A stretch of DNA of 64,000 nucleotides, taken from assembly GCF_030770395.1 (NCBI RefSeq), contig NZ_CP132480.1, forward strand, positions 4,702,870 through 4,766,869, in the 5' to 3' direction. Position numbers and translations under genes: made by a program. The notes beneath the pieces are model-generated. The model was not told where the DNA came from, made no database searches, and saw only the letters and a program-made list of their open reading frames with translations. Positions 48,077-55,275 of the stretch are shown here, one piece after another. Position 1 is the stretch's first letter. The number at the start of each line of letters is the position of its first letter. This DNA is from Telluria beijingensis. GTDB lineage: Bacteria; Pseudomonadota; Gammaproteobacteria; Burkholderiales; Burkholderiaceae_D.

Positions 48077-48138
48077 AGGGTCAGAGTCGATTTATTGGGC
48101 AATTCCTCAAAGTTGTCAAACAATTCGACTCTGACCCT
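48077..48138. repeat. complete palindromic element in array B
   Basis: 62 bases: AGGGTCAGAGTCGATTTATT, then GGGCAATTCCTCAAAGTTGT, then CAAACAATTCGACTCTGACC and CT. The outer 14 bases pair exactly. The middle is nearly identical to element A2. Confidence 0.88.
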
Positions 48139-48334
48139 CATTGTTGACGGTCGAGCTTGCTGGCTGCTAACCCGTGACTCGGGGGTGAATTGGCGAACGT
48201 TTTGGAAAGTTGTCAAACAATTCGACTCTGACCCTCATTGTTGACGGTCGAGCTTGCTGGCTGCTAACCCGTGACTCGGGGGTGAATTGGCGAACGTTTT
48301 GGAAAGTTGTCAAACAATTCGACGCTGACCCTAA
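48109..48334. repeat. 97-bp tandem duplication of a half element
   Basis: The unit beginning AAAGTTGTCAAACAATTCGA at 48109 recurs at 48206 and 48303, exactly 97 bases apart. The first two copies appear essentially identical over the full 97 bases. The third is only its first 32 bases, with one change (ACTCTGACC to ACGCTGACC). The unit joins the right arm of the palindromic element to about 67 bases of other sequence. Confidence 0.92.
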
Positions 48335-49293
48335 TGGGTGCGGTTGGATTTCACCATGCGCAGTTGAGCGGCGCGGGTGCGCCAGTCGTTGGGGACGATG
48401 AAACCGCGCTCGAACTCTTCGATGACGCCGTCGCGCCGGCGGATGGTTGCTACCAGGACCGGCGTGCTGGAGGTGTCGAATTGCGCGGTCAGGGTACTGG
48501 CGAGGTGTGGACGGTCCATTGTTTGGGTGGACGGGTCTGCGCGCAGTGGCGCCAGCCATTGCAGCTTGGGGAGGATCAGGAATTCGTCGCCCGGGATGGC
48601 GTCGAACTCGTCGAGCGGGCACCAGAAGCCACGGCAATGGCTGGCGGCGATCCCCTGCATTGTTGGCCAGGTGCCGGAGGGGTAAAACAGCCAACCCTTT
48701 ACCAAGGCCTGGGCCTGGGTTACCGGGAGCGGCAGCAGCGCTTGCGCTGCGGGGTGGTCACCCAGCGCCAGCTGGTGCTCGAAGACCTTGCGCATCTTGC
48801 GGCCCAGGCTGTCGGCCAGGTTGGGGCCGACCAGGGCGTCGAATTCGTTCGCACCGTCGCCATTGAGCAGGTAGAACTTGGTGGCGAATTCGATGTGCGC
48901 CAGCGCGTCCGGGCCGTGCTCGAGCAGGAAGTCGAACTCGCCCACCGTGTCGTTGCGGGCGGCGCGCACCTGCAGGCCGTGGCGCACCAGGCGGCCCTGC
49001 TCCGCGAAATAGAAAGCCATCAGCTTTTCGGCGTACAGACCGAGCCGGGTATAGGTTTTCCCTCCCAACGCGGCCTCGAGCCGGGTGGGATCCTGGTCGA
49101 GCCGCGCCAGCCAGTCGGCTACTTCCGGCGCGACCGGGCCCAGCGTCGCGATGCGGCCTGTCCATTCCGGCGCGGCGGCGTCGAGCAGGTCGGGCGCGTC
49201 GAGCAGCCAGGCCAGCGCCCGCACCGGGTCCCGCCGCAGGTGGCCCCAGCGGCGGTGGAACAGTGCCTGGTAGCTGCTAGTCGCGCGGTCCAA
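48331..49293 (-). CDS. DUF1853 family protein
   Basis: 320 residues if started at the TTG at 49293; no ATG is available before the conserved region, and the frame overlaps the preceding gene end by 17 bases. LFHRRWGHLRRDPVRALAWL opens the domain. RLGLYAEKLMAFYFAEQGRL, GEFDFLL and HIEFATKFYLL are the DUF1853 marks; the Glu/Asp/Lys arrangement in E-F-D-F-L-L and E-F-A-T-K resembles a restriction-endonuclease-like nuclease core, which is inference. Four-gene unit tsaB-rimI-UDG-DUF1853. The TAG stop uses bases of the last repeat copy of array B, so the tail may have been shaped by the repeat. Confidence 0.82.
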   Translation of the reverse strand: MDRATSSYQALFHRRWGHLRRDPVRALAWLLDAPDLLDAAAPEWTGRIATLGPVAPEVADWLARLDQDPTRLEAALGGKTYTRLGLYAEKLMAFYFAEQGRLVRHGLQVRAARNDTVGEFDFLLEHGPDALAHIEFATKFYLLNGDGANEFDALVGPNLADSLGRKMRKVFEHQLALGDHPAAQALLPLPVTQAQALVKGWLFYPSGTWPTMQGIAASHCRGFWCPLDEFDAIPGDEFLILPKLQWLAPLRADPSTQTMDRPHLASTLTAQFDTSSTPVLVATIRRRDGVIEEFERGFIVPNDWRTRAAQLRMVKSNRTH

Positions 49294-50170
49294 GGGATCG
49301 CGCCCGGCACAGGTCGGCCCAGGCCAGCGCCTTGTTCTCGCTGCGCAGCAGCAGCTCGCCCGGGTGCAGGGTGGCCACCAGCGGCACCTCGCCCAGGCGG
49401 TGGACATCGCCGCGGGCGCCGGCCAGCGGCTCCTGCAGGGCGCGGCCCAGCAGGCCGTTGGTCGCGACCTGGCCCAGGGTCAGCACGGTCGAGGCGTTCA
49501 ATAGCGCCAGCTCGCGCTCGACGAAGGGACGGCAGGCGGCGATCTCGCCTGGCGTCGGCGCGCGGTCGCCGCCCTTCGCGTTCAGCGGACGGCACTTGAC
49601 CAGCGGCGTGACAAACACATCGCGCTCGCGCGACAGGCCGACCGCATGCAGCATATTGTCCAGCAGCTTGCCGGGGTCGCCCGTGAGCGGCTGGCCCGCT
49701 CCCTCGTCGAGCGCGCTCGGGGTGCCGGCGACGACCAGCCAGCGCGCCTGGCGCGGACCGGCGCCGAACACCGGCTTGCGGCCTTCGCCGCAGGCGCAGT
49801 CGCGGCAGGCGGCGATCGCCTGGCGCAGCCCGGCCCAGTCCATGGTGGCGACGTCGGGCGCGGCCGGCTCGGGCACGGCGACGTCGTCCCAGGCCGATGC
49901 CTCGTCGACCGGCGGTGGATTGCGGTAAGGCGGCGCGGACAACGGCGTGTGGGTGCGCGCGACCGGCGCCGGGGTCGGTTCAGGCGTAGGTTCAGGCGCC
50001 GGTTCAGCCACAGCCGCAGGTGCAGGCGCCGCTACTTCCGGCGGCGCCTCGACGACGGCCGCTAGGGCCACGGCCTCCACCTCCGCCTGCGGCACTGCAC
50101 GCAACTGCCACAGCGGCCCGATGCCCATCTCGGCCAGGAACAGCGCGTCGCGCTGGCTCGTGTTCTTCAT
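49277..50170 (-). CDS. uracil-DNA glycosylase superfamily protein (family 4-like)
   Basis: 297 residues. The N-terminal 120 are Ala/Pro/Glu-rich and poorly conserved. The glycosylase part begins near residue 130. CRDCACGEG and the VKCRPL and ACRPF segments supply the Cys residues that hold a 4Fe-4S cluster in family 4 enzymes. The first motif, normally GEAPGEEED, reads AGTPSALDEGAGQPLTG, and the second motif reads ATLHPGELLL. The first motif thus lacks the usual acidic residue, so the activity or specificity may differ. Overlaps rimI by four bases (ATGA). Confidence 0.85.
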   Translation of the reverse strand: MKNTSQRDALFLAEMGIGPLWQLRAVPQAEVEAVALAAVVEAPPEVAAPAPAAVAEPAPEPTPEPTPAPVARTHTPLSAPPYRNPPPVDEASAWDDVAVPEPAAPDVATMDWAGLRQAIAACRDCACGEGRKPVFGAGPRQARWLVVAGTPSALDEGAGQPLTGDPGKLLDNMLHAVGLSRERDVFVTPLVKCRPLNAKGGDRAPTPGEIAACRPFVERELALLNASTVLTLGQVATNGLLGRALQEPLAGARGDVHRLGEVPLVATLHPGELLLRSENKALAWADLCRARSLGPRD

Positions 50171-50634
50171 AAATCCAGCCTCATCACGATCGCATCCTCG
50201 CGGCCCGCCGCGCCGGCCGGGTAATATCCCTTGCGGCGACCGATATGGATATAGCCATGGCGGCGATATACTTCCAGCGCCCGCTCGTTCGACGGCCGCA
50301 CTTCGAGCAGGATCGACACCATGCCCTGGCTGCGCGCGCGCGCCACGATCTCGTCGAGCAGGCGCCGCCCCAGTCCCTGGCGCTGGCGCTTTCCTGACAG
50401 CGCAACGTCGAGCAGATGCGCCTCGTCGAGCGCGTACATCAACAGATAATATCCAGCCAGCGCCCCGTCCTCCTCGCGCACGGTCCAGCCATCGTAGCCG
50501 CTGGCCACGGCATCGACGAAGTTACCGCGGGTCCAGGGATACGGAAAGACGCTGCACTCGAGCGCCCATACTTCGTCGACATCGGCCGCCGTCATCGGCG
50601 CCAGGTGCAGGCCGGTGCCATCCAGAGGCGTCAT
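50167..50634 (-). CDS. rimI: ribosomal protein S18-alanine N-acetyltransferase
   Basis: 155 residues, GNAT fold. The acetyl-CoA site is visible in [19 protein letters not shown] (R/Q-x-x-G-x-G/A), and [20 protein letters not shown] is the RimI segment. It acetylates the N-terminal Ala of ribosomal protein S18. It overlaps tsaB upstream and the glycosylase gene downstream by four bases each, the common tsaB-rimI pairing. Confidence 0.95.
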   Translation of the reverse strand: MTPLDGTGLHLAPMTAADVDEVWALECSVFPYPWTRGNFVDAVASGYDGWTVREEDGALAGYYLLMYALDEAHLLDVALSGKRQRQGLGRRLLDEIVARARSQGMVSILLEVRPSNERALEVYRRHGYIHIGRRKGYYPAGAAGREDAIVMRLDL

Positions 50635-51341
50635 GCGCCGGCCTTGGCCTGGTTGATCGCCAGGCGCTCGGCGCTGGTGTAGGCGACCTTGTTGCGCAGG
50701 TAGAGCGGCTGGGCCTGGGCCGCCGGCACGCCCTGCCCTGCCGCCAGCGCGGCGCGCGCCAGCAGCGCCAGCTCGCGCGCATGCGGCATGATGGCGGGCA
50801 GCGCACCGTGCGCGAACGGCTTGTCGGCAAAGGCCGCGGCATATTCGGCGAAGCCGTTGCCGCAGGCTTGCAGGCCGGCGGCAGGCAGCGGCGCCACGTC
50901 CTGCGGCGCCGACAGGCGCGGCGCCACGACCTGCAACCAGGCGCCGTCCTGGAACCGGTACTGGGCCCAGTACACCTCGCCCATGCGCGCATCGAGCACC
51001 GCCAGCACCTCGCCGGCGCCGGTCGCGGCGCGGCAGGCCTCGGCCATCGTCTCGAGCGTCACCAGCGGCAGCACCGGCAACCCTGCGCCATAGGCCAGTC
51101 CCTGGGCCACGCCGCAGGCGGTGCGCACGCCGGTGAACGAGCCGGGACCGGCGCCGAAGGCGACGGCGTCGCAGCCGGCCAGCGTGACGCCGGCTTCGTT
51201 CAACAATTCCTGCACCATGGGCAGGATCGATTGCGAATGGCTGCGCACGCCGGGCGTCGAACGCACGATGACAGTGTCCCCGGCCAGCAGCGCGCAGGAC
51301 GCCAGCTCGGCCGAGGTTTCGATAGCAAGGATGTTAGGCAT
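50631..51341 (-). CDS. tsaB: tRNA threonylcarbamoyladenosine biosynthesis protein TsaB
   Basis: 236 residues, ASKHA fold. [16 protein letters not shown] at the N-terminus, [18 protein letters not shown] near residue 35 and [20 protein letters not shown] near 60 are the family marks. It is a scaffold partner of TsaD in forming t6A37 of tRNAs reading ANN codons. First of four overlapping minus-strand genes. Confidence 0.96.
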   Translation of the reverse strand: MPNILAIETSAELASCALLAGDTVIVRSTPGVRSHSQSILPMVQELLNEAGVTLAGCDAVAFGAGPGSFTGVRTACGVAQGLAYGAGLPVLPLVTLETMAEACRAATGAGEVLAVLDARMGEVYWAQYRFQDGAWLQVVAPRLSAPQDVAPLPAAGLQACGNGFAEYAAAFADKPFAHGALPAIMPHARELALLARAALAAGQGVPAAQAQPLYLRNKVAYTSAERLAINQAKAGA

Positions 51342-51440
51342 TCCGCTATTTTACCCGCTCGGCCGGGTGGCTTCCATGGCGCGGCCGCGAATCCACCTTG
51401 CAGCGCAACACGATCCGCATCTCGCTGTACAATGCCGCTC

Positions 51441-51860
51441 ATGCAGAGCCTGACCCTCGATTCCACGACCCGCGACAAGGTCGCCGCCGCCGTCCATGGC
51501 GACGGCTGGACCGTCGCCTGCCTGTGCGCCGCCTGGTGCGGCACCTGCGCGAGCTACCGCGCCACCTTCGACGAGCTGGCGCGGCGGCATCCGGACAAGC
51601 AGTTCGTCTGGATCGACATCGAAGACCAGGCCGACCTGGTGGGCGACCTGGACGTCGACAATTTTCCGACGCTGCTGCTGCAGCGCGGCGACACGGTCGC
51701 CTTCTTCGGCACCATGGTGCCGGACGGCGGCGTGGCCGACCGCCTGGTGCAGGCCCAGGCCGAGCAGAGCGACGAAGAACTCGCGCGCCTTGCGCAATCG
51801 AGCCAGGAGCGTCGCGACTGGCAGGAAGAATGCAATCTGCGCGTGCTGTTGGGCGGATAG
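51441..51860 (+). CDS. thioredoxin-like protein
   Basis: 139 residues; a second ATG nine bases earlier is possible. The thioredoxin fold carries VACLCAAWCGTCASYRATFD with the redox pair C-G-T-C near residue 33, followed by QFVWIDIEDQADLVGDLDVD and the cis-Pro segment NFPTLLLQRG. No signal peptide, so it is cytoplasmic. The pair C-G-T-C differs from the C-G-P-C of general thioredoxins, which suggests another redox role. It is divergent from tsaB and converges on the following unknown gene. Confidence 0.87.
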   Translation: MQSLTLDSTTRDKVAAAVHGDGWTVACLCAAWCGTCASYRATFDELARRHPDKQFVWIDIEDQADLVGDLDVDNFPTLLLQRGDTVAFFGTMVPDGGVADRLVQAQAEQSDEELARLAQSSQERRDWQEECNLRVLLGG

Positions 51861-51883
51861 GCCAGGCCGTCGGGCCGTCCCAC

Positions 51884-53509
51884 TCAGCCTAGCGATACCA
51901 GGGCCTCGAAGTAGCGGTTCATTGCGCTGAACAAGGTCGAAGACGCCGCATGAAAGTCTTCTTGATCCGCGCCCTCGAAGGCCTGGTCATTCCACGAGCC
52001 CATCCCCCCGAACACATCGGCGGCTGAAATTGCCGCAAGGCCGAGCAAGCGGTCGACTCCCCACCCGAACGGTTCGAACGACTCGGTGATCCGCTGTACG
52101 GCCGACGACAGGCCGGGCTCCAGACCGGGATCCGACGCTTCCGGAACAGTCACCCCCAGCACACCGTCACCGGCAGCTTCACTCGCCAGATACCTGGCAG
52201 CGCCGAAGACAGGATAAAACGGCGAACCGACACGCCGAGCGAATTCCTGCACCAGCGTCAATGCCTCGATGAACTGCTGCCTCGCGTGCACCATGTCCAT
52301 GGGCTCATCCATATCCACAGGGCGGTCCACGCGATCCAGGACAAACTGCCTCCCCGGATCATCGGCTTCGCGGATCCTCCAACCTAGATCGCACTGAAGC
52401 CGTCCACGGAAATGAAGCCGACGGCGTTCTTCGTCATCCGGTCCGAAGATATCGGCCAGGTCATCGGGAATACAGGGCTGCACGCCCCGGGACTGGCACT
52501 CCAGGCGGACAAGCTCGACCAGTACCTGGCTGACAAGCGATACATCTTCATCAGCCAATCCGGCAAGAAAACGCGGCCAGTAAGTGGCTGCGATATCCGG
52601 GAAATCGTCGAGCGCTTCATGCTCGTCCAGTATTTCTGTCAACTGATCCCGGTCTGCCGCAAATTGCCAAATCCTGTTACCAAAATGCTGTGCTTCGACC
52701 AGACGCAACAAGGCTGCTGCACTGACCTCGTCTTCGTCAATAATCTCCAACCAGACCATGGGCTCGAAGTCGGCGCAGACCGGCCTCACCTCGTCGACAT
52801 GGTTCAAGAATCCTGTTGGTATGACAAACGCCTTGTCATATGTAAAGGACTCGACCTGGAGCTCCCGAAAAATCTGTTGCCCCATGAATTCCCAGTCGTG
52901 CATCCCCTCCGGCGACAGGAAATGCGCTTGCAAGGCATCTGCTGCGATCTCATCCCGGCCGTTACAGCAGTGGAATTGGTTGATCTCTTCTAACACGGTG
53001 GGCCAGAAAAAATCCGGATCGCCTTGTGCATTGATCAGATCGAGGAATCGTGATGGGGTGAGCAACAATCGCGGACCGCTCACCGTCCCTTGGATATACA
53101 CACCATGGCTGGACCTGGTATCGACGCGCATCAGGATCGGCAATCCTCCGGCAAAACCTGCGAGCATGTGCGGTTCCGGATCTTCGTCGCCTGTCCCGTC
53201 CCAATCGTCATCTTGATCATCGTCCCAATCGTCTTCTTGATCATCGTCCTGATCATCGTCCGAACCGTCCTGCACCGCGATACGAACGGAGACGGACTTC
53301 ACGCCGCGCTCACGCTGCCTGTCGATCCATTCCCGCAAAGGCAGCCTGTCCCTTCCTCCATCCCCAACGGCTGCACTTACCCCACGCAAGATACTGCCCG
53401 TCTCGATCTCATAATGTTGCGCCACAAGCCGATATGCGTCCGCAAGCCGTTTTTCTTCCACGCCAAGCAGTCCTGAAACGAATGCGACAAAAAATCGATT
53501 GGAGTTCAT
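51884..53509 (-). CDS. unknown protein, paralogue of the next gene, with acidic repeat
   Basis: 541 residues; I do not recognise a family. It begins NSNRFFVAFVSGLLGVEEKR, matching INNRFFVAFAPALLGVDESR in the neighbouring gene, and similarity runs along most of the length (for example PDDLADIFGPDDEERRRL versus PDDLAGIFGPDDEERRWL, near residue 370). An acidic stretch at about residues 85-112 (DDDQDDDQEDDWDDDQ) is present only here and is encoded by short DNA repeats. No signal peptide, membrane segment or catalytic motif is apparent. Parts of the gene look lower in GC than its neighbours. Probably cytoplasmic; function unknown. Confidence 0.8.
   Translation of the reverse strand: MNSNRFFVAFVSGLLGVEEKRLADAYRLVAQHYEIETGSILRGVSAAVGDGGRDRLPLREWIDRQRERGVKSVSVRIAVQDGSDDDQDDDQEDDWDDDQDDDWDGTGDEDPEPHMLAGFAGGLPILMRVDTRSSHGVYIQGTVSGPRLLLTPSRFLDLINAQGDPDFFWPTVLEEINQFHCCNGRDEIAADALQAHFLSPEGMHDWEFMGQQIFRELQVESFTYDKAFVIPTGFLNHVDEVRPVCADFEPMVWLEIIDEDEVSAAALLRLVEAQHFGNRIWQFAADRDQLTEILDEHEALDDFPDIAATYWPRFLAGLADEDVSLVSQVLVELVRLECQSRGVQPCIPDDLADIFGPDDEERRRLHFRGRLQCDLGWRIREADDPGRQFVLDRVDRPVDMDEPMDMVHARQQFIEALTLVQEFARRVGSPFYPVFGAARYLASEAAGDGVLGVTVPEASDPGLEPGLSSAVQRITESFEPFGWGVDRLLGLAAISAADVFGGMGSWNDQAFEGADQEDFHAASSTLFSAMNRYFEALVSLG
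53197..53256. repeat. 24-bp in-frame repeats coding the acidic stretch
   Basis: CGTCCCAATCGTCATCTTGA plus TCAT (53197-53220) is repeated with one change at 53221-53244 and as a half unit at 53245-53256. On the minus strand each full unit encodes eight residues of Asp/Gln/Glu/Trp. The array could expand or contract without a frameshift. Confidence 0.85.
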
Positions 53510-53591
53510 GGCAGCCTTTCCCGGTGGTAATTACCAGAGTGTGCTGCAAGGCCGTTGCACCCTTGAAGAAGTAACGCAAAGTTCCAGCTAA

Positions 53592-55193
53592 TCAGCGTAG
53601 CGTCGAATCAGGCTGTGCAAGAGCCGCACTCGACACCAGGGTTTCGTAATAGCGATTCAGCGCGCCGCTCAGCTTCAGCGACACGGACTGGAAGCGCACC
53701 AATTCCTCACCCTCGACGTCCTGCTCAGTCCATGCCTCCATGCCGCTGAACACATCGGCGGTCGCCACTGCCGCAAGCCCGAACACGCGATCCGCGCCCC
53801 ATTCGAATGGCACGAACACTTGCGCAAGCAACTGAAGCACGACCAGCATGTCGGGCTCCTGGAGCAGATCCGGCGATTCCAGCGCGGTCACGTCCAGCGG
53901 ACCGGAGTCGATCGCATGCATGGCCAGGTGGCGGGCGACGTCGAGCACATGCTCGACATGCGAGCCGGTACGCCACGCCACATCGCGCGCCTGCGTCAGT
54001 GCGTCGATGAACTGCTGTCGCGCTTGCGCCATCGGCATGACCGCCCCGGACGGCATCGGGGAGGCGCCACGATCCCGCTCGAACAGCGTCCATGGCGCAT
54101 CGACCACGCGGATGGTCCAGCCGAGGTCGTACTGCAGCCGTTCATTGAAATCGAGCCAGCGCCGTTCTTCGTCGTCCGGCCCGAAGATGCCGGCCAGGTC
54201 GTCGGGAATACGCGGCTGAATACCCCGCTCTTCACATTCCAGGCGGACCAGTTCGATCAAGACCTCGCTGACGCGCCCGACGTCGCGATCCGGCAGCCTG
54301 GACAGGAAGCGCGGCCAGTCATGGGCCGCGATGCGCGGAAAGTCATCGAACTCGTCGATGTCGCCGAGCTTTTCCATCAACAGTGTTCGGCTCGCGGCAA
54401 TCCGCCAGATCCTGCCCGCGAAAGATTGTGCCTTGATTAACTGGAGCAAGGCTGCGCCAGTGACGTCATCGTCGTCATACGCCTCCAGCCAGGCGGTGAA
54501 TTCCCATTCGTCGCCGTCCGGCGTCGTTTTTTCGAAGTGGCTCGAAAAAGCCGGGGGAATCACGAAGTTCTGCTCATGGGTGAGCGCATCGGCCTGGACA
54601 GTCCGGAAGACCTGCTGCCCGATGGACTCCCAATCCTGCCGCCCTTCTGGCGACAATAAATAAGACGGCAAGTCCGCCGCCGCGAGCTCGTCCCGATCGC
54701 TGCATTCGCGGTAGCCATTGATCTCGTCCAGCACACCTGGGCGGAAGAATTCCGGTTTATCCTGCGCATCGAGCAGTTCAAGAAAGAGCGACGAGGTGAG
54801 CGACAAGCGCGGCCCGGGTACCGCCCCCTGCACGATCACGGCGCCCTCGCCCACGGTATCGACGCGCATCAGGATCGGCAGGCCGTCGGCAAGCCTGGCC
54901 AGCATCTGCCGCACATGCTCCCCGTCCGCGGCGTCGGGCCCGGTGTCGGCCAGACCATCCTCCACCACGATCGATACCGATTTCACCCCCTTCGATCGCT
55001 GTTCCTGAATCCATTGGAACAATTCAATCCTGTCTTCGTCGCGTCCACTGCCGGCCAGGCCGGTGGCGCGCCGGACCACGACCTGGTCGAGTGCACAGCC
55101 CTGCGCGACCAGCGCGCATGCCTCGTCGAAGCGGCTTTCGTCGACCCCAAGCAGCGCTGGCGCAAATGCGACAAAAAAGCGGTTGTTTATCAT
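53592..55193 (-). CDS. unknown protein, paralogue of the preceding downstream gene
   Basis: 533 residues, no recognised family. It aligns with the gene at 51884-53509 from N-terminus to C-terminus, with shared wording such as GLPILMRVDT near residue 108, SPEGRQDWESIGQQ near 180, PRFLSRLPDRDVGRVSEVLI near 300 and GADRVFGLAAVATADVFSGM near 475. It lacks the acidic repeat. Slightly acidic overall, no signal peptide or membrane helix. 82 bases separate the two genes, with no obvious terminator, so they may be co-transcribed. The pattern of many conserved Trp, Asp and aromatic residues suggests a folded domain rather than low complexity. Confidence 0.8.
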   Translation of the reverse strand: MINNRFFVAFAPALLGVDESRFDEACALVAQGCALDQVVVRRATGLAGSGRDEDRIELFQWIQEQRSKGVKSVSIVVEDGLADTGPDAADGEHVRQMLARLADGLPILMRVDTVGEGAVIVQGAVPGPRLSLTSSLFLELLDAQDKPEFFRPGVLDEINGYRECSDRDELAAADLPSYLLSPEGRQDWESIGQQVFRTVQADALTHEQNFVIPPAFSSHFEKTTPDGDEWEFTAWLEAYDDDDVTGAALLQLIKAQSFAGRIWRIAASRTLLMEKLGDIDEFDDFPRIAAHDWPRFLSRLPDRDVGRVSEVLIELVRLECEERGIQPRIPDDLAGIFGPDDEERRWLDFNERLQYDLGWTIRVVDAPWTLFERDRGASPMPSGAVMPMAQARQQFIDALTQARDVAWRTGSHVEHVLDVARHLAMHAIDSGPLDVTALESPDLLQEPDMLVVLQLLAQVFVPFEWGADRVFGLAAVATADVFSGMEAWTEQDVEGEELVRFQSVSLKLSGALNRYYETLVSSAALAQPDSTLR

Positions 55194-55275
55194 GGCGTCC
55201 CTCTCTCATGGCATAGCCACAGTGTGTGGCCATGCAGCCGCACACTTCAAGACCTGCCGCAATAGTGCGAGACCT

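Larger units (their letters stand above)
47775..48334. repeat. inverted-repeat array B between convergent genes
   Basis: About 556 bases without a gene between the lplT stop and the DUF1853 stop. It contains a wide pair of arms (47792-47802 and 47938-47948), one complete palindromic element (48077-48138), and a tandem duplication of the right half. The shared arm AGGGTCAGAGTCGAATTGTT is the same as in array A, 12 kb away. The sequence between arms at 47803-47937 has no recognisable gene. Confidence 0.85.

Noticed and set aside
48109..48334. Possible CRISPR array
   Set aside because: There are only two full 97-bp units and a partial one, directly adjacent with no variable spacers, and no cas genes are nearby.
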